Below are positions 1 through 7,250 of a DNA stretch of 64,000 bases, one piece after another. Both the position numbers and the translations under genes were made by a program. Below the pieces are notes generated by a model. The model did not search any database, was not told the origin of the DNA, and worked only from the letters and a program-made list of their open reading frames with translations. The stretch comes from Chitinophaga silvatica (GTDB taxonomy: Bacteria; Bacteroidota; Bacteroidia; Chitinophagales; Chitinophagaceae), in contig NZ_QPMM01000020.1 in NCBI RefSeq assembly GCF_003419895.1, positions 1-64,000 on the forward strand, in the 5' to 3' direction. Positions within the stretch are counted from its first letter, which is position 1. Each line of letters starts with the position of its first letter.

Positions 1-348
1 TCCAATATTAATTTTAACGCCTCCACTCTTGCTTATTTTAATATTTCAGATTCAGTTTTTCGTCTTTCTATTTATAGATTTTGATTTAGGGTCTTGTCCT
101 GAAATAAGTTTACATATTTGATATTGATCTATTTACAGACAAGGCATTTTCTGGTAATTGTATATGAACAAATTATGAAAACTCTTTGAGTGTACTACAG
201 CCCATTCTTATGTTTGTTTCTTTTTTCATTCGCTGTTCAAATAAGAAATAAAAGTAACTCACTTAGAATTCTTTATTTATAGAGTTACACCTATATGTAT
301 GATGACAAATGACTAAAAATCGGTGCTTCAATTGGTAATGGTGGTTTA
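1..348. other. Gene-free AT-rich stretch at the window edge
   Basis: I see no convincing gene here. A 7-base inverted repeat (gtaactc at 254-260, gagttac at 282-288) with an AT-rich loop could be a weak terminator or a degraded element end. From 313 the frame of the following RHS fragment is already open without a start codon, so its coding remnant begins inside this stretch. Confidence 0.5.
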
Positions 349-1338
349 TTGTCGATGGGAGGCTATCGTTATGGGTTTAACGGGAAGGAGAATGATAATG
401 AGGTAAAGGGAGAGGGGAACCAGCAGGATTATGGAATGCGTATGTATGATCCGAGGATAGGGAAGTTTTTGAGTGTGGATCCTATAACTAAGAAGTATCC
501 TGAATTAACGCCATATCAATTTGCTAGTAATACTCCAATACAGGCAATCGATTTATATGGGTTAGAAAGTGCAGGATGGGAATTATCATCGGTTAAATCG
601 AAATTGTTTCTACAAGTTAATAATGAAATACTTATTGAAAGTTATCAAATGAACACTTGGAATAAGAGCCTGCAACAAATGTTTATTCCATCAGAATCTT
701 GCCAATCTTGCAATGAAGAGCGTACAAGGGCTATAAACCATAGTATTCGGTTGAATACATTAAGGACGATAATGGGGCCTGTTGGAGGAGGAGGACCTAA
801 CTATGGGCAGGGTGCTGTTAATGATCCTATATTTAAAGGAATTGCAACTGGCATATTAGCCGGACCGCTAGCCTTCCCAAGCGGAACAGCGAGCCTTACT
901 GCATTGGTTGCTACTAATACATTGAGAAGTGGTATAGGTGGAGTAGTTGCCGATGGGGCAGTTCAATCAACTTTTCAATTAATTAATACCGGCGAAATAC
1001 GTTTAGATAGATTTAATTATACAAGTATGTCTGCAAACTTAGTATTTTCAAATCCGTTATTAACTGCTGCTATTGGTTCAGCAGCGGAGTATACTCAAGA
1101 AAGTGGATTTTCAAATTCTTTATTAGGTAATAAAACTATATCTCGCTGGGGATTTGAAACTTTTGTTGGAGGAAGTTTAAATGTTGCCGCCGGTAAAGGC
1201 GCAAATGCACTAACACCTCATTTTGGAGAGGTGGGTGGAAATGCTACCTCATTCTTTTTTGGTACTTCACTTGGTAATATGCTAATTAATCTTAATGATC
1301 AAAAAAAAGCTAATGATGCTCTCAAAGAAGATAAATGA
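349..1338 (+). CDS. Orphan RHS-repeat C-terminal tip (5'-truncated)
   Basis: The first ~70 residues carry the RHS core signature: GYRYGFNGKENDNE, then YGMRMYDPRIGKFLSVDP and the closing NTPIQAIDLYGLE. In complete RHS proteins this sits at the very end of a protein of 1000 residues or more, just before a variable toxin tip. Here the shell is missing: the frame opens after a stop at 310-312, the first possible start is TTG at 349 and the first ATG is at 355. The tip (residues ~75-329) has a Cys pair (CQSC) and a long Gly/Ala-rich hydrophobic stretch (~150-310) that may act on or cross membranes; I do not recognise the toxin class. It overlaps the next small membrane gene by up to 44 bases, as toxin and immunity genes often do. 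It is probably a displaced orphan tip that serves as recombination stock or is dead; expression is doubtful. Confidence 0.75.
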   Translation: MSMGGYRYGFNGKENDNEVKGEGNQQDYGMRMYDPRIGKFLSVDPITKKYPELTPYQFASNTPIQAIDLYGLESAGWELSSVKSKLFLQVNNEILIESYQMNTWNKSLQQMFIPSESCQSCNEERTRAINHSIRLNTLRTIMGPVGGGGPNYGQGAVNDPIFKGIATGILAGPLAFPSGTASLTALVATNTLRSGIGGVVADGAVQSTFQLINTGEIRLDRFNYTSMSANLVFSNPLLTAAIGSAAEYTQESGFSNSLLGNKTISRWGFETFVGGSLNVAAGKGANALTPHFGEVGGNATSFFFGTSLGNMLINLNDQKKANDALKEDK

Positions 1339-1729
1339 GTTGAGGAGATATGAGAAGTTTGGGATGGTGATTTTAGCACTGATGTTCTCTACCTGTGGTT
1401 TCTGGTTGGGAAACCAGAGGGAAAACAGACTTTATAAGAATGGATATTGGACAACAGGTATCATTATTGAACGGGGATGGGATTATAGAGGGAGGTTGGC
1501 ATTTAACTATGAATTCTATGTTGATGGTAAAAAGTACAGAAATCAAGCTTCAGGTATTGGGATTCGGCCTGACACTTATCGACAGTTTATTGGCAAATCT
1601 CTACCGGTTATATATAATTCAAAGGATCCTTCGGAAAACAAAATGATGATACGCCCAAGTGATTTCACTTCTTACGAACTGGAAATACCTGATAGTTTAT
1701 TTTGGATTTTAAATTGTGTAGACAAATAA
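1295..1729 (+). CDS. Small single-span membrane protein, candidate immunity protein
   Basis: The protein has a basic N-terminus, one transmembrane segment (FGMVILALMFSTCGFWLG) and a soluble domain with NGYWTTGIIIERGW, FNYEFYVDGKKY and SLPVIYNSKDP. This pattern resembles DUF3592-type proteins that often lie beside polymorphic toxins in Bacteroidota. The start is uncertain: ATG at 1295, 1313, 1316 or 1364 are in frame and none has a strong ribosome binding site. The earlier starts overlap the RHS tip. That overlap and the membrane anchor suggest immunity to the upstream tip, whose hydrophobic region could act at membranes. The role is inferred from position. Confidence 0.65.
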   Translation: MIKKKLMMLSKKINELRRYEKFGMVILALMFSTCGFWLGNQRENRLYKNGYWTTGIIIERGWDYRGRLAFNYEFYVDGKKYRNQASGIGIRPDTYRQFIGKSLPVIYNSKDPSENKMMIRPSDFTSYELEIPDSLFWILNCVDK

Positions 1730-1778
1730 ATTATAAAACGGTACATTTTAGGTCTGATCTTGCCGCAGGAATAAACAT

Positions 1779-2057
1779 TTGTCTTCGATTTTTAAGAGAA
1801 AAATTCAGTTTACATATCAAAGCAAGGTTGAACATTCCAAACTTTCTTTGATATGTAAGATTTTACAGCAATGCTGCAAGGATACCAAATTACATTACAT
1901 ACAATCTGGTAGGTCTATGCAAAATGCATACATATTCATTGATAGTATTCCGGAAATTATTTGTTATGGAGCCAATAATCTGAATTTTAATCAATCTATT
2001 TTGGCTTTTTACAATGTATCAGATTCTCTTCTTACACTTAATGTTTTGAAATATTAA
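1779..2057 (+). CDS. Short hypothetical reading frame, probably a gene remnant
   Basis: A 92-residue frame begins at TTG 1779 and has no ATG near its beginning; it opens after a stop at 1755-1757. The product has no signal peptide, membrane segment or motif I recognise. The composition (SIPEIICYGANNLNF, YNVSDSLLTLNVLKY) is consistent with real but truncated coding sequence. It lies between an immunity-like gene and a broken toxin tail, so decay is the simplest reading. Confidence 0.3.
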   Translation: MSSIFKRKIQFTYQSKVEHSKLSLICKILQQCCKDTKLHYIQSGRSMQNAYIFIDSIPEIICYGANNLNFNQSILAFYNVSDSLLTLNVLKY

Positions 2058-2115
2058 ATTGGAACTGCAACAATAATATGGACGTTCAGTTAAGCTCCAA
2101 TGTTTTTTTGTTTAA

Positions 2116-2226
2116 AAATGTTGCATTAAAGAGAATAAAGAATATGCCGATATGAATAATAGTACAGGTGCATTTGATAAATTAATGGCTATTGAAGCAG
2201 GTACAACGAAAGACAAAAAGAAATAA
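2116..2226 (+). pseudogene. 3' remnant of a toxin tip before a lipoprotein gene
   Basis: A frame opens after a stop at 2113-2115 and runs 36 codons to TAA at 2224-2226. It reads as a polar protein tail containing KEYADMNNSTGAFDKLMAIE. There is no start except an internal ATG at 2152. It ends only five bases before the ATG of the lipoprotein at 2232. A toxin's last codons followed at once by an immunity gene is the usual polymorphic toxin layout, so I read this as the surviving 3' end of a displaced toxin. The toxin family cannot be told from this fragment. Confidence 0.45.
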
Positions 2227-2231
2227 ATAAT

Positions 2232-3002
2232 ATGAGAGTACAAAATAGAAAATTTGTTTTATTAATTCTTATACTATTAAATGCTGCTTGCTCTAATATG
2301 AACAAAGTGCGGATAGAAAAGAAAGTCATTGATGGAAAGAACATTTTAATTAAGCAGATTTTTGATGAAAACAATAAGCTGGATGAGGAATATACAATGA
2401 ATATGGATTCCGTTTTTTATGGAAGGTATAGTAAATTTTATCCGGATGGGAAATTACAAACTACAGGGTTTTACACTGATGCGGAAAAAGATAGCACATG
2501 GATTTATTATTTTAGAAATGGAAATATTCGAGAACAACAAAACTGGTTTATTCACAATAGGTTTGGAGAACAGAAATTGTATTATGAAAATGGAGTAATT
2601 AGAAGTTTTGAATTCCTAAATCTAAGTGGAGGGAGACTTTTTTTAGTAAATTATGATTCGACTGGACAAATTGTAAAATGGGAAGGTGCGCCTATTTATA
2701 TCGCTTATAATTCATCTAGTTTGAAGGCTGGGGATGAGTTTCAAATGTACTGTTTTGTGGGGGGTCCTGAGGGGGTTTCTTTTAAGGTTAGGGTACAGGA
2801 GAATAAAGAAGAGGTACCTAATAAAATATCTTCAAAGGAATATTCAATGGAAGAAATTCATAATCTACCATATGCTAAAAAAGTTTCATTGGAAAAAAGG
2901 TATAAAGAAAAAGGTAGATACCTTGTAACAATCATTGTTGATTATTACAATGATAAAATAAATAGATCAGATTCAAGTTCCATAGATTTGAGCATTGATT
3001 GA
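2232..3002 (+). CDS. Lipoprotein with MORN_2-type repeats, likely immunity protein
   Basis: The N-terminus is a lipoprotein signal (MRVQNRKFVLLILILLNAAC, lipobox NAAC). Residues ~55-130 contain repeats of the form YGRYSKFYPDGKLQTTGFY, WIYYFRNGNIREQ and QKLYYENGVIRS. These match the MORN_2 repeat (often labelled toxin-antitoxin system YwqK-type), common in Bacteroidota beside polymorphic toxins. The C-terminal ~90 residues form a separate beta-rich domain. The gene follows a toxin-tail remnant with a five-base gap, which supports an immunity role at the inner face of the outer membrane or in the periplasm. The family call is good; the immunity function is inferred. Confidence 0.75.
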   Translation: MRVQNRKFVLLILILLNAACSNMNKVRIEKKVIDGKNILIKQIFDENNKLDEEYTMNMDSVFYGRYSKFYPDGKLQTTGFYTDAEKDSTWIYYFRNGNIREQQNWFIHNRFGEQKLYYENGVIRSFEFLNLSGGRLFLVNYDSTGQIVKWEGAPIYIAYNSSSLKAGDEFQMYCFVGGPEGVSFKVRVQENKEEVPNKISSKEYSMEEIHNLPYAKKVSLEKRYKEKGRYLVTIIVDYYNDKINRSDSSSIDLSID

Positions 3003-3125
3003 ACTCTTTAATAGTCTAAAAGAGTAATGTATTATTAAGCAAACTTGCCTAATTCTGAAAGTCCTTTGAGTACGATTGTATTAGAAAGAACTTCCCTGTT
3101 CTCAAAAAAATAAATGTATTAGAAA

Positions 3126-3740
3126 ATGAAATCTATATTAATGTTGTCATTTTTTCTATTTATTTATAATAAGGAATATAAATGTTTAGATGATGGTTTG
3201 CAGGATATAATTTCGCAACGACTGAACTGTAGAAGTCTTAGTTATGACGTTGAAAGAATCAATAATGGATTTCTTTACGTTTTACCTCAAAAGAATGTAA
3301 AGATTTATTTATCTAATAATCCTTCGAAAGACTTTATTCAAATTGATGACAACAAAATGCCAATTACCAGGAATACAAATTTTCGGGATGTGATATATGA
3401 ACTTCAGGATATCAGGAAGTTTAAGTATTTAGGTAAAAAGTATTATTTATTCTCCATGAATCCAATGCTTGGTAAAAATGGACAAACAGTAAATATTATT
3501 ATAAATGCAGCCACGAAGGGTAATGCCCATATTATATTTAATGAAGTGAATTATAATGATGATTTAGCTACCAGTATCGGAATTAATAAAGGTGAATTGT
3601 TCCTTTTGAATCAACAAATTGACTCTGTACATTATTTTGGACTTAAGGGTGGTCGATTTAAATATGATAAAAATAGATCGGTTAAGTGTAAATATGATAG
3701 TACCTATAAAGTCTGTGTACCAATTGGTTATTGCTGGTGA
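3126..3740 (+). CDS. Hypothetical secreted or membrane-tethered protein
   Basis: The 204-residue protein starts with a short hydrophobic segment (SILMLSFFLFIYN) that could be a signal peptide or anchor, then a soluble domain with no family I recognise. Its last residues (NRSVKCKYDSTYKVCVPIGY) contain two cysteines. Degenerate copies of this ending recur at 6031-6064 and 6875-6908, so the gene belongs to a module that was duplicated in this island and then broken. This copy is the only intact one. It is followed by the paralogue pair member at 3879. An immunity or accessory role is possible but not shown. Confidence 0.55.
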   Translation: MKSILMLSFFLFIYNKEYKCLDDGLQDIISQRLNCRSLSYDVERINNGFLYVLPQKNVKIYLSNNPSKDFIQIDDNKMPITRNTNFRDVIYELQDIRKFKYLGKKYYLFSMNPMLGKNGQTVNIIINAATKGNAHIIFNEVNYNDDLATSIGINKGELFLLNQQIDSVHYFGLKGGRFKYDKNRSVKCKYDSTYKVCVPIGYCW

Positions 3741-3878
3741 ATGTTTATTGTAAACTAAACAGTTGGATTCCTATATCAGTTTGCAATTAATAGATAAAGT
3801 GATGGTATTGATATAGACGGAATTTATCGAGGTAATTGAAGAACGTACGAAATTCCACGATATTCAAATTAGTAATTT

Positions 3879-4328
3879 ATTCTTAATGAGCGCCAGTTTA
3901 AAACATGGATCACTGCAAAGGCCGTAATATTTGTTGTAGTTAACCTTTCCTGGGTTATATCTTTCTTATATGAGAAATTTGACGGAAAGAGAATGTATCG
4001 TCAAATAAAGAATAATAAGAAAGTTTTTGTTTATGACACCTTTTATGGAGCCCTAAATCCTGCAATGTTTGTAAGTAAAGAACGAGATACTATTAAGCTG
4101 ATTGAAACAGTGTTTAGCTCCGAGGCATTAAGAAGTAATATCGGAGGGGATGTAGACGGAATTGGCTGGGTTACGTATTCACGGTGCATTAAACGCATGC
4201 CTAAATTTAGTCCTAATCTGGTTCATGAAACGAAGAATAATGGACATCTGTTTTATTTAGCAAATTGGCATAGTTATGATTATTCTTTAATCAATGAGTT
4301 GCGATCTTTGAAAAAAAGAATTAGATAG
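3879..4328 (+). pseudogene. Degraded paralogue of the membrane protein at 6179, start codon lost
   Basis: From 3879 the frame reads I-L-NERQFKTWITAKAVIFVVV, matching M-F-NERQFKIWITSMVVIFVVV of the intact gene at 6179. The ATG of that gene is ATT here. Similarity continues through the transmembrane segment and NNKKVFVYDTFYGALNPAMF, then ends near residue 70, after which the sequence diverges. An internal ATG at 3993 could give a shorter product but would lack the membrane segment. The simplest view is a decaying duplicate with a replaced C-terminus. A rare ATT start cannot be excluded. Confidence 0.6.
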
Positions 4329-4419
4329 TGTGTAAAAGGTTAATGTGATTGGGTTTGCAACCTGCGACAACTTATCATAGCACTAATTTTACAGTTTTTC
4401 CTTTTCCAGCATAATAAAA

Positions 4420-4848
4420 ATGAGAAATATTTATAGACTTGTAGTCAGCACTTATGGAGAAGCTGAAAGTATAAAAGTGAATGGAAAGTTAGCTTTTATA
4501 AACTGCCCCTTTAAAAGAAGTCTTAAGATATATTCCTATCCAAAATGGAAATTTCGTAAAGGAAAATTTGCTAAAGTATTGAATAAATATAATATTACAT
4601 GTATTGGTTGGTTAGAATATTCATTACCGAATATCTTGTTTAATTTATTGTTACGAAATCTTGAAAAGGCTGATTGTATTTGTTTCGGTTTTGCAGGATT
4701 GGATTATTCTACAATTGAAAAAGCTAAGCGATTACTATTGCAGCTTGAACCAAGTATTAATGATAAATTGATTTTGATTCTAGTTGAAGAAAAATCGATT
4801 GATGAGAAAGGATTGCTTGCTGGTTTCCCAATTTATGAAAACATATAA
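4420..4848 (+). CDS. Hypothetical protein
   Basis: The 142-residue product starts at ATG 4420 with only a poor upstream ribosome site. It has no signal peptide and is rich in Lys, Leu and Ile. Segments such as KADCICFGFAGLDYSTIEKA and NDKLILILVEEKSID suggest an alpha/beta fold. I recognise no family. It is the last gene before a strong hairpin at 4887-4939 and sits among immunity-like genes, so an accessory or immunity role is possible. Confidence 0.5.
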   Translation: MRNIYRLVVSTYGEAESIKVNGKLAFINCPFKRSLKIYSYPKWKFRKGKFAKVLNKYNITCIGWLEYSLPNILFNLLLRNLEKADCICFGFAGLDYSTIEKAKRLLLQLEPSINDKLILILVEEKSIDEKGLLAGFPIYENI

Positions 4849-4886
4849 ATAATGATATAATAGAGGTTGTCTATCATTGGGAGCCG

Positions 4887-4939
4887 CATTTGATAAATAG
4901 CAAACCCAGTCGATGACCGGGTTTGCTATTTATCAAATG
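4887..4939 (+). terminator. Perfect 21-bp hairpin with T-rich tail
   Basis: The arms 4887-4907 and 4919-4939 are exact reverse complements, separated by an 11-base loop. T-rich sequence (ctttttagttttttag) follows. This fits an intrinsic terminator for the gene at 4420. The arm is longer than most terminators, so a mobile-element relic is an alternative. Confidence 0.7.
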
Positions 4940-4974
4940 TCTTTTTAGTTTTTTAGTACTTTATTACATTGTCA

Positions 4975-5343
4975 ATGAGGAAAATGGAAGGCCTCAGAAG
5001 TGAACAGAAGGCCAGAGCTGGATTTTATACGGCTACAAATATTATTAATGAATCAATTAAATCAGGCCTTTTGGTTGATGTAGATGAATCATTTAGAACA
5101 GGACAAGGAAAAGCAGATTTGGTTAATTACGTGATGGATGGTACCATTCCATTATCTAAAGATTGGGATAAAGGTCTTTCTTCAAGCCAAATTGTAAGCA
5201 AAGCTCAGTATACATTACAGGTTATGTTTTTAGGTATACAGTTGGAGATTAGAAACCAGGTAACAATTAAACCTGACGCTGTAAAAGAATATAATAAAAT
5301 AAGGGATATTTACAAAAAGAACGGAGGAGAATTAGAATATTGA
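4975..5343 (+). CDS. Hypothetical soluble protein, possibly a toxin-tip remnant
   Basis: The frame opens after a stop at 4954-4956; the first ATG is 4975 (a TTG lies at 4969) and no clear ribosome site precedes it. The product is polar and cytoplasmic-looking, with MEGLRSEQKARAGFYTATNI and a Lys-rich end (KIRDIYKKNGGELEY). I recognise no family. It is followed 168 bases later by a lipoprotein gene, a spacing looser than a usual toxin/immunity pair. It may be the C-terminal domain of a lost RHS protein. Confidence 0.45.
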   Translation: MRKMEGLRSEQKARAGFYTATNIINESIKSGLLVDVDESFRTGQGKADLVNYVMDGTIPLSKDWDKGLSSSQIVSKAQYTLQVMFLGIQLEIRNQVTIKPDAVKEYNKIRDIYKKNGGELEY

Positions 5344-5511
5344 TAATTCTATTTTATTGTTTTGATTTAAGTGGACTATTAATTATTAGTCAAATCCACT
5401 AGTTTAAAGTTTGGGATTATTACTTTTCATATGCATAAATTCTTGTAATAATTTTCAGGCTAAACTTTCGAATTAATTTGATTATGAGTATAAATAATTA
5501 CCGAAATTATC

Positions 5512-5991
5512 ATGAATCAATTTTTGTTTACCGCTTTATCTGTTTTATTTTTTTTGACTATTTCTCAATGCCAGAATGCTGTTAAACCAGATCCTAGAAT
5601 ACAAACTGTTCATAAATTTTTGATGTTTTTGGAGCAGAAACAAGAGGATAGCTTAAGGAGATTAATTGCAATGGATCCAATAAATTTTGGGGTAGATAGT
5701 TTTATATTTCAAGATCAGTTAAACAAATTTGCGGTCTATTTTCAGAAATATGGAATTCCAGATCAATCTAAATTTCAAATAAGAAATGGGAAATTAGATG
5801 GAGAGACTATCGTTACAGTACCATTTGATCTATCAAAGGATACTAGCGCAGCAAAACCACGGCTTATTAGTTTGAAAATTGAATTGAGTTTTGCGGAATT
5901 ATTTGGTTATGATAAAGTTGCATATTATTCAGTTTTGGATAAATATGAAATAGATACTACACCTATTATTCTGCCAGGAAAAAAACGTTAG
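5512..5991 (+). CDS. Small lipoprotein, candidate immunity protein
   Basis: The N-terminus is hydrophobic and ends in a cysteine (FLFTALSVLFFLTISQC), a probable lipoprotein signal although Gln before the Cys is unusual. The mature part (~140 residues) is polar and contains VHKFLMFLEQKQEDSLRRL and a central beta-rich stretch. No family is recognised. The position after a toxin-like fragment in an island full of similar lipoproteins suggests immunity; this is inference only. Confidence 0.55.
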   Translation: MNQFLFTALSVLFFLTISQCQNAVKPDPRIQTVHKFLMFLEQKQEDSLRRLIAMDPINFGVDSFIFQDQLNKFAVYFQKYGIPDQSKFQIRNGKLDGETIVTVPFDLSKDTSAAKPRLISLKIELSFAELFGYDKVAYYSVLDKYEIDTTPIILPGKKR

Positions 5992-6024
5992 GGAACAAGA
6001 TATCATATAATTCAATTAATAATA

Positions 6025-6134
6025 GAATTTAGATCAGTTGAGTGTAAATTTGATAGTGCCTATTAGAAATCAAACCGGTAAATAATTGGAAAAGTTATGA
6101 TTATAAGGTGCAAGAAGAAACAAAGGATAATTAG
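6025..6134 (+). pseudogene. Fragments of a duplicated secreted-protein gene
   Basis: 6025-6066 reads EFRSVECKFDSAY then a stop, and aligns with the NRSVKCKYDSTY ending of the protein at 3126. A second frame at 6066-6134 reads as a gene tail with NNWKSYDYKVQEETKDN; a similar NWHSYDY occurs near the end of the broken gene at 3879. These pieces show that the 3126/3879 module had another copy here that has since been shredded. No product is expected. Confidence 0.5.
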
Positions 6135-6178
6135 TAGATTTGGAATTTTAGAATATATTACCTCAATAAAAACAGTAT

Positions 6179-6700
6179 ATGTTTAACGAACGTCAGTTTA
6201 AAATATGGATCACTTCAATGGTGGTTATATTTGTTGTCGTTGGAATTACTTGGTATTCTTCTTATTTACATGAACGGTTTGATGGAAAGAAAATGTATCA
6301 ACGAGTGAAGGATAATAAGAAGGTTTATGTTTATGATACTTACTATAAAACATTGAATCCTGCAATGTATGTAAGCAATAGTAGGGATACTAGTGCATTA
6401 ATTGAATTTTATTCCAGATCAGAAAAGCAGGATAGGGGGGCGGTGATTAATTTTTCAATCAAATATTTATCATTCAGTAACCCAGTCTATCTGATGGATG
6501 ACTATGCTTTAGATGATAAGTCACATGTAGTCGAAGTGATAGATATTGATACAGCAGCTTATAATTATCCTTATAAGAGAGGATTAGTTTATAAGGGAAC
6601 TGTACATATAGATCCACCAAGAGATAGTTTGTTGATTGATTATGAGAAGTTTGTAAAATCAAGAGATACAGTTGGTTTTCCTTCCTGGAGAAGTCACTAG
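6179..6700 (+). CDS. Small single-span membrane protein (intact member of a duplicated pair)
   Basis: ATG 6179 starts MFNERQFKIWITSMVVIFVVVG, a basic end followed by one transmembrane segment, and then a ~140-residue soluble domain with DNKKVYVYDTYYKTLNPAMY. It is the intact relative of the broken copy at 3879-4328. The shape (short N-terminal anchor, polar domain, AT-rich island) resembles membrane-bound immunity proteins. No named family is recognised. A terminator follows at 6724. Confidence 0.6.
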   Translation: MFNERQFKIWITSMVVIFVVVGITWYSSYLHERFDGKKMYQRVKDNKKVYVYDTYYKTLNPAMYVSNSRDTSALIEFYSRSEKQDRGAVINFSIKYLSFSNPVYLMDDYALDDKSHVVEVIDIDTAAYNYPYKRGLVYKGTVHIDPPRDSLLIDYEKFVKSRDTVGFPSWRSH

Positions 6701-6723
6701 TTTTTAGAGGGGAATAATATTGG

Positions 6724-6750
6724 GCGTAGTCGTTAGGCTACGCTTTTTAT
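6724..6750 (+). terminator. Intrinsic terminator
   Basis: The 6-bp stem gcgtag (6724-6729) and ctacgc (6738-6743) is followed directly by a T run. It ends transcription of the membrane protein at 6179 and lies at the tail of the minus-strand XRE remnant. Confidence 0.65.
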
Positions 6751-6875
6751 TTTAAAATAGCTTGCAATTTAGATTTAGCAAGGAAAGCATCCAGGAGGGA
6801 GTAAATGCACTCTTTATCTTTATCAGGGAGTTCGTTAATCTCCGATTAGGCGTTGGTTATAGCTGCCAGACGTTT
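6747..6875 (-). pseudogene. C-terminal remnant of an XRE-type (Cro/CI) regulator
   Basis: On the minus strand a frame ending at 6747 reads EINELPDKDKECIYSLLDAF followed by LAKSKLQAILK and a stop. The pattern of LP-x-KDKE, a hydrophobic helix and a short basic tail is typical of the end of small XRE-family helix-turn-helix proteins in Bacteroidota. A stop codon interrupts the frame upstream (ITNA then TAA). The DNA-binding domain is gone: the sequence beyond ~6875 is a copy of the 3126 gene's end. It is a relic of an insertion or rearrangement. Confidence 0.55.
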
Positions 6876-6876
6876 G

Positions 6877-7139
6877 AGTGTGCCTATAAAGTCTGTGTAC
6901 CAATAGATTACAGGTGGTAGGGTATTATTTGCATGTTGATGCAGTAGATGAAAAAGGTAAGTCTATTGATTCAGAGAATAAGAAATATGTGCAAAAGAGT
7001 CACAGTGAGTTTTTAAGGAGATGGAACAATGCTTCCTGAAAATAGATCTAAAAAAAGGGAAGAATCTTCTGAAAAACCTAAAGGGTTTACAGGTCCAATT
7101 ACCATAAACGCATCGGAAGAACCTGGTCTTTTTGAGTAG
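6877..7139 (+). pseudogene. Broken toxin-tip reading frames
   Basis: 6875-6908 repeats the YKVCVPI ending of the gene at 3126. It is followed, in another frame, by an open stretch to a stop at 7037-7039 reading GYYLHVDAVDEKGKSID and KSHSEFLRRWNNAS. An overlapping frame, ATG 7029 to 7139, reads as a polar tail (EESSEKPKGFTGPITI). Together they look like one toxin C-terminus that has suffered frameshifts and is joined to a foreign 5' piece. No active product is expected. Confidence 0.45.
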
Positions 7140-7151
7140 GCAGGAAATTAG

Positions 7152-7250
7152 TTGGAAAATAATACTCCACTAAGCAGCGAAGGTTATAAGATCGGGCAAT
7201 GGATTAATGATGTTAGGCCAAAGTGGTACAATAAATATGGTTTAATATGA
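7152..7250 (+). pseudogene. Last ~32 codons of a toxin tip overlapping an immunity-like gene
   Basis: The frame opens after a stop at 7149-7151 and ends at TGA 7248-7250, reading SSEGYKIGQWINDVRPKWYN and YGLI. The stop shares the ATGA sequence with the start of the lipoprotein at 7247. Such four-base overlaps mark translational coupling, so the fragment preserves the original end of a toxin gene cotranscribed with its partner. The rest of the toxin is missing or shredded upstream. Confidence 0.5.

Noticed and set aside
1-348. Possible insertion-sequence end near gtcttgtcctgaaataag
   Set aside because: No matching inverted end, transposase frame or target duplication could be found in the window.
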